64,000 bases of DNA from Comamonas sp. lk (GCA_945925985.1 CAMELV010000011.1:47448-111447); one strand, 5' to 3'; positions 50,707 to 59,853 are shown, counted from the first letter of the stretch. Notes: generated by a model from the letters alone, not told the origin. Numbers and translations are program-made.

Positions 50707-52004
50707 GGACTCGCCCGGGTTGTCATAGCGTCCAACGCGCGCTCGTAGCGGACGATTTCGTCCTGCAAATATAAGGCTTGTTGCGAAAACCAAAGCGCCC
50801 AGTTACTCTGAGTGCTGAGTGTGCGCCAAGTGGGACTGCAAAAAATGGCGTCGCGGGTGGCGCGCTGGCTTGCCAACCTCTTCTGCAAATTGACCAACCG
50901 CAAGTCGAAGCTCTCGAGGTCCTGCTGCGCCGGCGCGGTTTGACGATCGCCCTTCGCCTGAGTCTGAAGTGTCGCCTCCAGGTTCTTCATGCCTGCAAAA
51001 TCGCTGCGGCGATAACTTCGCTGCAACTGTTGAAAGATCGCCTCGGCCTGGGACTTTTGCGCCTCCTTAACCCGGTCGGGATGACAGAGCATGGCTAATT
51101 TTCGATAAAGCTGCTTGATATCGGCCTGCTCTTGGGCGTCCAGTGTCTGCGCAACCGGGGTCTGCGCCAAGGCTTGGTGAGTCTGCTCAAAAGTTGCAAA
51201 AGCGGCTTGGGCTGCCTCGGCCTCCTGTTGGTGCTCTTGCCCGCCAAAATGGGTATACCGCTGGATCATGCAGCGCTGTTTGGTGTCCAGCAATTGCCGC
51301 ATTAATTTGCCAACTGCCTGGTCTTGTGCATGATCGAAAGCATGCGTCTTTCGCAGGGCCTCAGCGGTATCGGCCTCCATAGCCAAGGCGTGTCGCTCGA
51401 GCACCTGGAATTGCCATAGCGCAATTTGCCGCAAGGGCTCTCGTCGGTTGACCAATTGCCCGCCATGGGCTGCCGTGAAGCCTTCGATGTCAGGGACTGC
51501 CAGAGTGGATGGAGCCGGCTCGGTTGGCTCGGGCTTCCATTGATTTGTTTGCCGCAGCGCAATCAAAGCGGCCGCGGATTGGGCAACTATGTCGGGGTCG
51601 TCCTGGATCAGGATGCCATTGAAGTCTGTGCCGGGCAGGGGGCCCAGTTGGGCAAAGTTGCCGCTCATCACGACTAACCCGTCAATGACGCACACTGATG
51701 TGTGCAAGACAATCCGGTCCGGCGCCAGCCAGACCAATTGGCCGCCCAGAGCCGTCAGTCGCTCCCATGAAATGGCCGAATTCAGATTTTCCGGGATGGC
51801 TTCTATGCCAAGACTGACCGACAGGCCATTTCTAAGGCCACGGAGCATCAGCTCAAACCATGCTCGTCCGCATGGACCTTCAATGCAGGCATTCAGCGTG
51901 TAGCGGGCCAGTCCGATCTGGCTACTGACAGCTTGCAGTGGATCACAGAAATAGGCAAGGCTCGAGCTTTGGCGCGCTTGCGTCGCGGTTGGCAGCTGAT
52001 ACAT
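50703..52004 (-). CDS. Degenerate phospholipase-D-like domain fused to a J domain
   Basis: The product has 433 residues. An N-terminal PLD-like region (about 30-150) has HTSVCVID at 101-108 followed by SGN at 114-116; compared with HxKx4D the catalytic Lys is Ser, so the site is probably inactive, and only one such half is present. A helical middle (190-290) leads to a J domain (about 293-345) with LYRKLAMLCHPDRV (HPD 308-310), the Hsp70-stimulating tripeptide. The C-terminal region (355-433) is helical. It lies 11 bp after the second Sel1 gene and is ATGA-coupled to the W-repeat gene. A scaffold/co-chaperone role is inferred. Confidence 0.85.
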   Translation of the reverse strand: MYQLPTATQARQSSSLAYFCDPLQAVSSQIGLARYTLNACIEGPCGRAWFELMLRGLRNGLSVSLGIEAIPENLNSAISWERLTALGGQLVWLAPDRIVLHTSVCVIDGLVVMSGNFAQLGPLPGTDFNGILIQDDPDIVAQSAAALIALRQTNQWKPEPTEPAPSTLAVPDIEGFTAAHGGQLVNRREPLRQIALWQFQVLERHALAMEADTAEALRKTHAFDHAQDQAVGKLMRQLLDTKQRCMIQRYTHFGGQEHQQEAEAAQAAFATFEQTHQALAQTPVAQTLDAQEQADIKQLYRKLAMLCHPDRVKEAQKSQAEAIFQQLQRSYRRSDFAGMKNLEATLQTQAKGDRQTAPAQQDLESFDLRLVNLQKRLASQRATRDAIFCSPTWRTLSTQSNWALWFSQQALYLQDEIVRYERALDAMTTRASP

Positions 52005-52015
52005 GTCAGATTGGG

Positions 52016-53347
52016 TCAGTCAAAGCCTTGGAAGTTGGCTTGCTGACACATCCGGGCCATGTCTTGGGCCGCTGCGATTTGGGGCGCAATCATTTGCTGG
52101 GCAACGTAGTCACGACCCTTGATGGCCTCGGCATGGCCACTGATCGCGCCTAAATTGAACCACATGTGCGCACGGACATAGTCTTGCAAGACGCCCAAGC
52201 CTCTGGCGTATAACCAGCCCAGAGCCACCTTGGAATCATCATGACCCCGTGTTGCAGCCATTCGGAAGCAGGCCAGAGCCTGCCCATAGTTGGCGTCCAT
52301 TTGAGTGTCGTCTTGATGAAGCACACCCAAGTTGTAAAGTGCTTGTGGGTCACCTTGGTCGGCCGCCAACTGAAGCCATTGTTTGGCTGTGGTTTGGTTT
52401 GCGCCTGTGCCCAGACCGTTGGCCATCATGACGCCGAGGTTGTACTGAGCCTGTGCATCGCCCTGGTCCGCGGCCAGTTGATACCATGCGACAGCAACGG
52501 TGTCGTCACGACTTGTCCCTTGTCCGGTGGCGTACATCAACCCCAGGTTGTACTGGGCTGCGGCGTCGCCTTTGTGTGCTGCGGCCAAGTAGCATTGCAG
52601 TGCCTTTTCGTGGTTCTTTTCGACCCCCTGTCCAGTGCTGTACATCACCCCCAAGTTGTAGTGTGCAGCAGCCTCGCCGTGAGCCGCTGCGCGCTCATAC
52701 CAGCTCACAGCTTTACGGTAGTCGATCGGAATACCCTGCCCTTGAGAATAGAAAAAACCGACATTGAACTGAGCTTGCGGGTGTTCACGTTCGGCAGCGA
52801 GAGTAAACCAGTGGCAGGCTTGTTTGAGATCGCGTTTTACCCCGTGGCCTTGAGCGTAAATCACGCCGAGCCCGTATTGAGCGACCGGGTCATCGAGCTC
52901 GGCGCCACTTTGGTAATAGCTAAGCGCCTTTTCGTAGTCTTGGGTCACCCCTTGGCCGTTGGCATACATCACGCCCAAGTTAATTTGAGCCACGGTGTCG
53001 CCTTGAGCCGCTGCCGCTTCGTACCACTTCAGGGCCTCACGATAATCGGGCGCGACACCCCGTCCATTGGCGTACATGACAGCCAGGTTGGACTGGGCGT
53101 AGGGTAGACCTTGCTCCGCGGCGGCTCGGTACCATTTGAGGGCTTCTTGGTCGTCCTGAGCAACGCCTTGCCCGTTGGCATACATTACGGCAAGGTTGGA
53201 CTGCGCACTGGCCACACCCTGCTCTGCAGCCAGTCGGTAGCACCTCAGGGCTTCTGTGAAGTCTTGCTCAACGCCCTGGCCACTGGCATACATCAGGCCC
53301 AGATTGTTGAGGGCAGCAAGTTGGAGATTCAAAGGCTTGCCTTTCAC
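52016..53347 (-). CDS. Sel1-repeat protein
   Basis: The product has 443 residues from a GTG at 53347 (GGGAG nine bases upstream). Eleven well-conserved Sel1 units (NLGVMYANGQGVxxDYxxALxWYxxAAxQG) are followed by a 50-residue tail typical of Sel1 proteins (AHMWFNLGAISGHAEAIKGRDYVAQQM). No export signal is seen. It is the first gene of the accessory operon (Sel1, PLD-J, W-repeat), divergent from the sigma-54 activator gene across 186 bp (53348-53533) with no clear flagellar promoter on this strand. Confidence 0.93.
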   Translation of the reverse strand: MKGKPLNLQLAALNNLGLMYASGQGVEQDFTEALRCYRLAAEQGVASAQSNLAVMYANGQGVAQDDQEALKWYRAAAEQGLPYAQSNLAVMYANGRGVAPDYREALKWYEAAAAQGDTVAQINLGVMYANGQGVTQDYEKALSYYQSGAELDDPVAQYGLGVIYAQGHGVKRDLKQACHWFTLAAEREHPQAQFNVGFFYSQGQGIPIDYRKAVSWYERAAAHGEAAAHYNLGVMYSTGQGVEKNHEKALQCYLAAAHKGDAAAQYNLGLMYATGQGTSRDDTVAVAWYQLAADQGDAQAQYNLGVMMANGLGTGANQTTAKQWLQLAADQGDPQALYNLGVLHQDDTQMDANYGQALACFRMAATRGHDDSKVALGWLYARGLGVLQDYVRAHMWFNLGAISGHAEAIKGRDYVAQQMIAPQIAAAQDMARMCQQANFQGFD

Positions 53348-53533
53348 GGTTGCAGTCTCCCACCAATCAGTACACCTGACCGGCGACGAAGTTTACACGA
53401 ACACAAGAGGTATGAATCAGGCGCATTCATCTGCCTGATCGCCTGTTATGATGCTATCAAATTTTGTCAAATCTGATTCCGGTTTACACCGGCATGAGGG
53501 GTCTGTGCTGTGCAAAGGTTTTCCGGTTAGCCA

Positions 53534-54670
53534 ATGGCCGTTAATACGCCCCAATTCATCGGTGACAGCGACGCTGTGCGTGCCATACGTGGCTTGCTGC
53601 CGGTGGTTGCCATGTCCAGTTCAACGGTATTGATTACCGGGGAGAGCGGCACGGGTAAAGAAATCGTGGCCCGGTCGCTGCATGATCTGTCTGGGCGCTC
53701 GGCTGGAAACTTTGTACCCATCAACTGTGCGGCAATTCCCAAAGACTTGATCGAAAGTGAGCTTTTTGGGCACAGCAAGGGTGCCTTCACCGGTGCCGCT
53801 ACAGACCGTAAGGGGCGTTTTGAGTTGGCCCACAACGGCTCCATTTTTTTGGATGAAATTGGCGACTTGTCCTTGGAACTGCAGGTTAAATTGCTGCGTG
53901 TTTTACAGGAGCGGGTGGTGGACCCGGTTGGCGGCGCGAAAGCGGTTCCCATTAATGTGCGGGTCATTGCCGCCACGCACCGAGATCTCGAGGCCGAAAT
54001 CGTCGCCGGACGATTCAGGGAGGACCTTTACTACCGGCTTAATGTGTTGCCAATCAGTACGCCGCCGTTGCGTGAGCGCTCTGCGGATGTGCCTCTGCTC
54101 CTTAATTATTTCGCACAGAGATTCATGGCGGAAGGCAAACTACCTGTCAGTTTTTCGCCCGACTTTATGCAGGCGCTCAGAGCCTATCACTGGCCCGGTA
54201 ACGTTCGGGAGCTGTCGAATTTGGTCGACCGATTCAGCACACTCTTTGCCGGGCAGTGTTTGAGCTTGCGTTCGTTGCCAGCCGCTTTGCTTCCCAAGGG
54301 GCTGGCCGCACTTCAGTTGCTTGCAAATGAGGGCGGGCTGGCTGATGAGGAAGCAGTCCCAGTGCCAGATGCTCCTGCTTGGGAAAACTCGCCCGTGGTG
54401 GATGGGCTGGTAGGGGAGGTGTCGGCGCCAGCCTATGACGAAAGCAGCGCCAGTGCCTTGGAGCAAATGACTTTTTTATCTGAAAGCTTGGCAGTTTTAC
54501 CACCAGAGGGTCTTTCACTGAAGAACCGGCTGGCAGAGATTGAGCGAGATTTGATTGCCCAGGCACTCAGCCGAACCAAGGGCAATGTGTCACAAACCGC
54601 TCGTATCTTGAACTTGCAGCGCACCACGCTGATTGAAAAAATTCAGAAATTTGGATTACGCGCCAACTAA
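53534..54670 (+). CDS. Sigma-54-dependent activator without receiver domain (flagellar regulator type)
   Basis: The product has 378 residues. The AAA+ domain (about 5-240) has Walker A GESGTGKE, the sigma-54 contact loop GAFTGA, Walker B GSIFLDEIGD and arginine finger FREDLYYRLNV. The C-terminus (about 335-375) is a Fis-type helix-turn-helix (IAQALSRTKGNVSQTARILNLQRTTLIEKIQKFGL). No N-terminal receiver or PAS domain is present, so activity must be controlled by partners or expression, as for short FleQ/FlrA/FlbD-like proteins. Given several sigma-54 flagellar promoters nearby and none of flhDC in the window, it is the likely flagellar activator. The start site has only a weak ribosome signal. 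Confidence 0.88.
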   Translation: MAVNTPQFIGDSDAVRAIRGLLPVVAMSSSTVLITGESGTGKEIVARSLHDLSGRSAGNFVPINCAAIPKDLIESELFGHSKGAFTGAATDRKGRFELAHNGSIFLDEIGDLSLELQVKLLRVLQERVVDPVGGAKAVPINVRVIAATHRDLEAEIVAGRFREDLYYRLNVLPISTPPLRERSADVPLLLNYFAQRFMAEGKLPVSFSPDFMQALRAYHWPGNVRELSNLVDRFSTLFAGQCLSLRSLPAALLPKGLAALQLLANEGGLADEEAVPVPDAPAWENSPVVDGLVGEVSAPAYDESSASALEQMTFLSESLAVLPPEGLSLKNRLAEIERDLIAQALSRTKGNVSQTARILNLQRTTLIEKIQKFGLRAN

Positions 54671-54687
54671 CTCGCCTGATACTTGCT

Positions 54688-55650
54688 TCAGGGCGCTGTA
54701 GTGACTCCATTTTGATTGGGTAATTTGGGGTAGCGCACCAGGGTCTCCGCTGCCTTGGCCGGCGGCGCAGTTTTTACCGCAGTAACAACTGGCGCCACAT
54801 TGGCCGGTGCCGCAACAGGGGGCGGCGCTGCGGCAACCTGCGCTGAACTGGTTGCCTTTTGCTGGCGTTGCAATACCGCCTCTACCTCACGCCTGATCAG
54901 TGCCGGGTCTGGCCGCGGGGCGGCGGTCGGGGCAGCCTGCAACTTGCTTGAATGCGTTTTCAATGCTGTTGCATGGATCTGGATGTTGGATTCTGCGGCG
55001 GCCAGGCGCTTGGCGTTCTCCTTGCCCTGAGCGTCTATGGTTTGCGCATTGCCTTGGATAGCGGTCTGCGCTGTTTTCATGAGATCTTCAACCCGTGTCT
55101 CAAGCTTCACCTGCTGGCGCGAGATCGTGTCTTGCCTTTCCGCAATGGCTTGGAAGACTTCACCTGAGTTGTTCACGAGTTTGAGTGACTCGTCCATGGC
55201 GATAGCCCGCTTGCCAACCGCCAGCAGCATGGCGTCTAACTGGTTGATCCTTTGTTGAAGGCGAATGGACATGACACTGAACAAAATAAGGGCTGTCACA
55301 ACCAAAACGGCGAAAACAGAAAGAACCACGATGCCGTGTTTTCGTTGTGTGGCATGGTCGACCACCAAGTCTTTGGCGGCCGCGTGCATGTCTGCCCCAG
55401 CTTTTGCAGCTTGGACGCCGGCACGGCCAGCGAGTTCAGCAGCGTCGATCAGGGTGAGCTTGATGTCAACGATCTGGGGGTCTTCGTCCATCTGCTGTAA
55501 GTCCGACGGCTTCGCAGTGCTTGTGTCGTCGGCGCTGCCCGTGCTGATGTCTTCTGGCTTTTCCGCAGGAGCAGGCAGATTCTGGACATGTTCCGTGTTG
55601 ACGGCTGCTGTGGGTTCATTCATGGCATTTACGGATGTTGGTTTTGTCAA
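54688..55650 (-). CDS. Single-pass membrane protein with coiled coil, end of fli operon
   Basis: The product has 320 residues. A disordered acidic N-terminus (1-60) is followed by a helix-rich cytoplasmic segment (61-100), one membrane helix (105-127, HGIVVLSVFAVLVVTALILFSVM), a long coiled coil (about 130-235) and an Ala/Pro-rich C-terminal tail. No family is recognised. It is coupled by ATGA to the gene upstream and is the last of the fliKLMNOPQR-flhB unit. It converges with the activator gene, 17 bp apart. The architecture suggests a structural or localisation role with the DamX-like protein two genes up. Confidence 0.8.
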   Translation of the reverse strand: MTKPTSVNAMNEPTAAVNTEHVQNLPAPAEKPEDISTGSADDTSTAKPSDLQQMDEDPQIVDIKLTLIDAAELAGRAGVQAAKAGADMHAAAKDLVVDHATQRKHGIVVLSVFAVLVVTALILFSVMSIRLQQRINQLDAMLLAVGKRAIAMDESLKLVNNSGEVFQAIAERQDTISRQQVKLETRVEDLMKTAQTAIQGNAQTIDAQGKENAKRLAAAESNIQIHATALKTHSSKLQAAPTAAPRPDPALIRREVEAVLQRQQKATSSAQVAAAPPPVAAPANVAPVVTAVKTAPPAKAAETLVRYPKLPNQNGVTTAP

Positions 55651-56168
55651 AGTGTTCTGGCCTGGGCCACTGATTGCGAATCGAAGGCATCCAGGCTGTC
55701 TCTAACCGCGTCATTTTGGGCTTTAAGCGTTTCGAGCCTGGCGGTAATGTGATGGTCAGGTTCCGGGTGCCTCGGCGTCTTTACCTTAGCCACTGAACTC
55801 CGAGTAGCTTTGACGGGGATCTCTGCAGTTGGCTTGTGGATGGCGAGCGGCTGAGCGATCTGGAACCTGGGCTGTGCCGGCGGACTTGCTATCTGTTCCT
55901 GATCAGCCGATTCGGATACCGTCGCTTTTGCGACCTCAGCATCGGGACTAATCGATTTTTCCGTTTGTGCTTGCGGTTCTGCGTCGACAGCAAAGGACAC
56001 CTTTTTTCTGTTCGCGGCATCCATGGCGTCAGCCATCTCATCCGAATTGACCGCCGGCTGGCGCTCATCTTCAGAGACATATGATTTTCGCCCCTTGGCG
56101 TCCCGGCTGCCCTCATCCACAGCAACAAAGTGCGGTGCAGAACTTTGAATCAACTCGGGGTTATTCAT
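55647..56168 (-). CDS. Hydrophilic protein of unknown function
   Basis: The product has 173 residues, polar and probably disordered for the first 120, with a short C-terminal helical segment (HHITARLETLKAQNDAVRDSLDAFDSQSVAQ). It has no membrane segment or known domain. ATGA junctions on both sides indicate tight translational coupling with the DamX-like gene upstream and the coiled-coil membrane protein downstream, so the three products likely act together. Confidence 0.75.
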   Translation of the reverse strand: MNNPELIQSSAPHFVAVDEGSRDAKGRKSYVSEDERQPAVNSDEMADAMDAANRKKVSFAVDAEPQAQTEKSISPDAEVAKATVSESADQEQIASPPAQPRFQIAQPLAIHKPTAEIPVKATRSSVAKVKTPRHPEPDHHITARLETLKAQNDAVRDSLDAFDSQSVAQARTL

Positions 56169-57616
56169 CGGGCGACCCTTGCTTTAGCAGCCGCAACAGC
56201 CTTTGGTTCGCGCGTCAATCGGTCTGACATCAATTTCACGGGTATGGCCCAGGCACCCTTGGTCATGTCTGCGCGCTTGGTAAAGCGCATAGCCTCAAGC
56301 CTCGAATCAAATGGCCCTGAAACAATGGAATATTTGAGGTCTGTATCAGTGGTGGTGTAGTTGGCCACGATGTGCAGATTGTCAAGCTCAGGCCGCTCTT
56401 TGATCCACTTCGATGCCGCCGCATAGGAAGATTTTGTTGAATGCATCACCAAGAATATGTCGGTTGGCATCGATAGAATCCAGGTGTGCCCGGCGCGCAG
56501 TTGGTCGGCCAGCGTGCTGATGACCTCTTCTTTTGGCGCCACATCTAAGGTCACAGTGGCTGACGTTTTGGCAACAGTCTCCGATGCTGCTGGGGCCAGT
56601 GCAGTTGAAGCCACTGCGGCTTGGTCTGGGACGGCGTCAGATGATGCCGCGGCTAGCGGCGCTGCTGTCACCTGGGAAGCGGGAAGCGCAGCAGGAGAGG
56701 CGATCGGCACCGCGCCTGATGCGCCGGGCGCAGCGCCCGGTCCTGCCGAGGCGGGCAAAGTTTGAGGTGAAGACAGCTGTCTCAACTCAACCTTGACTGA
56801 TTCCCAAACCTTGTTAGCAATGGAGAACCCACCGTAAAGCTGGCTCAATACGACTCCAGACAGAATCAGCAAAACGGATATTGGTAACAGCCACCGCCAC
56901 AAACTCGAAATCGTCCGAGCGGGTTTTGTTTGCCAGTTTTTTGCGATGTCCAGGGGATCTATTTGAATTGCATTTCCCTCTGGCAAGGTCTGCAGTGGCG
57001 GGGGGTCATCGGTTGTGACCAGCTGTTTGAGAAGCGCATTGACCAGCGACTCTCGGCCCTGTGCCCGTGCCTCATCTAGAAGAACTTGCTTCTGCCTTGC
57101 ATTGGGTGGTTCAATATCCCATTGCATGAACCGTCGGCCAAAGGCGTTGAGCAGCTGGTGTTTTTGGCTAGATTCGGCCAAGAGCATCACCACCCTGATG
57201 TTGGCGCCCGGAAAATTTTGGACCAAACGTGCCAACAACTGGATTTCATGATCAGGGAGGGCAGCAGCATCATGAACGATCCAAATTTTTGGCTGTGCCT
57301 GGCTGGCTACGCCTTCCATCGCATCTTCAATAGAGCATGTACGCAGAACCTCATTGAATCGGGAAATCATCGCGTCTGCACTGGCCGGAAAGCAGACCTC
57401 AAGTTCAATATGCGGCGCTGCCTCGCGTAGCCTCGCTACCAACAACTTCCCATAATGGTCGAGGATGACGTCCTGGCTGCTCACCATGGAAAGGCTCATA
57501 CCGCTTTGGGTCAGACCCGCGACATAGCCCTCAAGTCGAAGCCGGTCAGAGACTCGAAAAAAAATAGCCTGATCCAGGGTCAGGTCGTCGTCATGGTGAT
57601 GCAAGGGCAGCGTCAT
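56165..57616 (-). CDS. DamX-like protein: degenerate ATPase-type domain, membrane helix, SPOR domain
   Basis: The product has 483 residues. The N-terminal half (about 30-200) resembles an ExeA/DamX-type AAA domain (KIWIVHDAAALPDHEIQLLARLVQNFPGANIRVVMLL) but has no visible Walker A. One membrane helix lies at 240-262, then an Ala/Pro/Ser-rich periplasmic linker (270-365) and a C-terminal SPOR-like domain (about 375-460, HTWILSMPTDIFLVMHST...YSIVSGPFDSRLEAMRF). SPOR domains bind denuded peptidoglycan at division sites. It is coupled to flhB by ATGA. A role in placing the polar flagellum or linking it to the cell wall is inferred. Confidence 0.78.
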   Translation of the reverse strand: MTLPLHHHDDDLTLDQAIFFRVSDRLRLEGYVAGLTQSGMSLSMVSSQDVILDHYGKLLVARLREAAPHIELEVCFPASADAMISRFNEVLRTCSIEDAMEGVASQAQPKIWIVHDAAALPDHEIQLLARLVQNFPGANIRVVMLLAESSQKHQLLNAFGRRFMQWDIEPPNARQKQVLLDEARAQGRESLVNALLKQLVTTDDPPPLQTLPEGNAIQIDPLDIAKNWQTKPARTISSLWRWLLPISVLLILSGVVLSQLYGGFSIANKVWESVKVELRQLSSPQTLPASAGPGAAPGASGAVPIASPAALPASQVTAAPLAAASSDAVPDQAAVASTALAPAASETVAKTSATVTLDVAPKEEVISTLADQLRAGHTWILSMPTDIFLVMHSTKSSYAAASKWIKERPELDNLHIVANYTTTDTDLKYSIVSGPFDSRLEAMRFTKRADMTKGAWAIPVKLMSDRLTREPKAVAAAKARVAR

Positions 57617-58773
57617 GATGTGGCCGGCTCGGGCGACAGTTGTTTGCCAGAGGAATCAAACACCATGGACTTAGGGATGCTCGGTGACGGCCTTGCCATG
57701 GGATCCACGCCCGGTTGAACATTGGCGAGGCTAAAAACGTAAGCGATCACTTGAGCCACTGCAAAGTAAAGCGACTCAGGAATGGGCTGGTCAATTTCAG
57801 TGGTGAAATAAAGGGCACGGGCCAACGGGGCCGCCTCAAAGATTTCGATGCCGTGGATCTTGGCTTCCTCGCGAATTCTTGCAGCCACAAAATCACCGCC
57901 TTTGGCGAGCAGCAAGGGTGCCCCGTCGGCGGTAGGGTCATAGCTGAGCGCCACGGCGAAGTGCTCAGGGTTGGTGATGATGACATCGGCATCTTTCACT
58001 TTTCTCATCATTTGAGCCGTCGCAATTTCGCGCTGGCGGCGTTTGATCTGCGCCTTGACTTCTGGCCGGCCCTCCATGTCTTTATGTTCATCCCGAATTT
58101 CTTGCTTGGTCATCCGCATGCGTTTCATGAAAGTCAGCCGCTGATAAGGGGCATCGACCAGGGCGATAAGTACCAAGCCGAAGGTCAGCCAAATCAGGGC
58201 CTCCAGCATCAAGGACCCTGCCAATTCAAAGGCAGGCTGCAGACTCATGTTGCCCATGCCGATAAGCGCTGCGAAATGTTTGTCGAGCAGTACCAGTAAG
58301 ATAACGGCCACCAGTACAAATTTAAAAACAGCTTTCAACAACTCCACCAAGGCGTGAGTTCCCAGCATTCTCTTGAGTCCAGCGAGCGGGCTGAGTTTGG
58401 AAAATTTCGGGGCAACAGACTTGACCGCGAAAAGATAGCCGCCGATAGCGCCAGAAGCCAGAACTGCCAAGACAAGTGCCAGTAACATCATCGGCATGAA
58501 CAATAAAAACGCATCCACCAGTTGAGTTGAAAATATATGCGGTAGCAATGCGGGTGTATCGAGCGCCTTACGGTCAAATGTGAAGCCTGCAGCAAACTTG
58601 GCGGATATCTCTTGCCACCAGAAACGGCCGAGCACAAAGAAGGACAAGACGGCGCCTATCATGACCGCGGCAGACGTCAACTCAACCGAGCGCGCTATTT
58701 GACCCTCTTCGCGCGAACGTTGGAGTTTGCGCGCGGTGGGTTCTTCAGTTTTATCAGCGCTGTCTTCCGCCAT
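57613..58773 (-). CDS. flhB: FlhB export-gate/substrate-switch protein
   Basis: The product has 386 residues: EEPTARKLQRSREEGQIARS start, four membrane segments (about 33-50, 90-115, 145-165, 188-207), then the cytoplasmic domain. The autocleavage motif reads NPEH (268-271) instead of the common NPTH; Asn-Pro, between which cleavage occurs, is kept. It switches export from hook to filament substrates together with FliK. It lies 14 bp after fliR. A free FlhB-C homologue is also encoded at 42518. Confidence 0.96.
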   Translation of the reverse strand: MAEDSADKTEEPTARKLQRSREEGQIARSVELTSAAVMIGAVLSFFVLGRFWWQEISAKFAAGFTFDRKALDTPALLPHIFSTQLVDAFLLFMPMMLLALVLAVLASGAIGGYLFAVKSVAPKFSKLSPLAGLKRMLGTHALVELLKAVFKFVLVAVILLVLLDKHFAALIGMGNMSLQPAFELAGSLMLEALIWLTFGLVLIALVDAPYQRLTFMKRMRMTKQEIRDEHKDMEGRPEVKAQIKRRQREIATAQMMRKVKDADVIITNPEHFAVALSYDPTADGAPLLLAKGGDFVAARIREEAKIHGIEIFEAAPLARALYFTTEIDQPIPESLYFAVAQVIAYVFSLANVQPGVDPMARPSPSIPKSMVFDSSGKQLSPEPATS

Positions 58774-58787
58774 GATTGCTTATTGCA

Positions 58788-59558
58788 CTAGCTCATACCG
58801 AGCTGGGTGCGAACCTCCATAAAACCCTGTAACCAGAGCCATTCGACACGGCTGCCCATGCTCGGTAGGGTGAGCACCAAAATGCCAAATCCTGCAATGA
58901 TCATGGCTGGCAGTCCAACCTGGAATATGTTGAGACTGGGTGCGGCACGGGATGCGACCCCCAGGCCGATATTGATGAAAAGGAGGGTAACCATGACGGG
59001 GATAGCCACCAGTAAGGCACCGAGAAAAATCATTGAGCTCCACGTCAGGAAATGCGCCCAAGCCCCGTCTGTAAGCAGCCCTTTTCCAATGGGCATGCTG
59101 TAAAAGCTGTCAACCACCAACCCCAGCATCATGGCGTGACCACCCAGGCCGACGAAAATCAGAGTGCTCAATATCAGCATGAACTGCGCTATCACGGGCA
59201 CATTGCCCAAATTGGGATCCATCATGGTCGCGATGGAAAGGCCCATGGCATTGGAGATGGACTGTCCCGCCAGCAGGATTGCGGCCGTGATGATTTGCAT
59301 GCTCAAACCCATGACCAGGCCGATGGCGATCTGGTTGAATATCTCAAGCAGGCCGGGGCCTGACATGGGATCCAGATTGGGCCACTGAAAAAGCGGGTAG
59401 ATCATCCACGTCAGTGCACCAGCCAAAAGAATGCGTAAACGCAGGTTAAATGAGCGCAGGGAAAAAATGGGCGCTGACAGAAGCAGCGCTGATACGCGCA
59501 GCATCGGCCACAAAAAGGAATAAAAGCGCTCTACGATCTCATTGGCAAGGAGGTTCAT
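58788..59558 (-). CDS. fliR: FliR export-gate protein
   Basis: The product has 256 residues with about six hydrophobic segments. FLWPMLRVSALLLSAPIFSLRSFNLRLRILLA, GQSISNAMGLSIATMMDPN and the C-terminal GLPAMIIAGFGILVLTLPSM are family features. It is part of the FliPQR pore of the flagellar type III exporter. Order fliQ-fliR-flhB is conserved. Confidence 0.96.
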   Translation of the reverse strand: MNLLANEIVERFYSFLWPMLRVSALLLSAPIFSLRSFNLRLRILLAGALTWMIYPLFQWPNLDPMSGPGLLEIFNQIAIGLVMGLSMQIITAAILLAGQSISNAMGLSIATMMDPNLGNVPVIAQFMLILSTLIFVGLGGHAMMLGLVVDSFYSMPIGKGLLTDGAWAHFLTWSSMIFLGALLVAIPVMVTLLFINIGLGVASRAAPSLNIFQVGLPAMIIAGFGILVLTLPSMGSRVEWLWLQGFMEVRTQLGMS

Positions 59559-59583
59559 GACGCTGGCTTTGACGTGTTTTTAT

Positions 59584-59853
59584 TCAGGCAAACAACAGTG
59601 GTATTCGCTGAAACACGCTTTTGGTGTAATCAACCAAGGTAGCCAATTGCCACCCTCCCACCAACGCCAGTGTGAGTGCCATAGCGGTCACCTTGGGAAT
59701 AAAACTCAAAGTGGACTCGTTGATCGAGGTTGCTGCTTGGATGATGCCAACCAGCAGGCCCACTGCCAAGGCTACGCCCAGCAGGGGTGCGGAGATCAGC
59801 ACGGTCATCCACAAAGCCATGCGTCCGACGTCAATAACAGCAGCAATGTCCAT
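59584..59853 (-). CDS. fliQ: FliQ export-gate protein
   Basis: The product has 89 residues from ATG 59853, exactly the family length; the frame to 59952 is not used. Two membrane hairpins (VGRMALWMTVLISAPLLGVALAVGLLVGIIQAATSINESTLSFIPK, then TAMALTLALVGGWQLATLVDY) are standard. Four copies join the FliPQR gate. Confidence 0.96.
   Translation of the reverse strand: MDIAAVIDVGRMALWMTVLISAPLLGVALAVGLLVGIIQAATSINESTLSFIPKVTAMALTLALVGGWQLATLVDYTKSVFQRIPLLFA

Noticed and set aside
53500..53513. Possible sigma-54 promoter (GG-N10-GC) before the activator gene
   Set aside because: Both halves match poorly (GGGGTC, TGTGC) and the start site would leave almost no leader.
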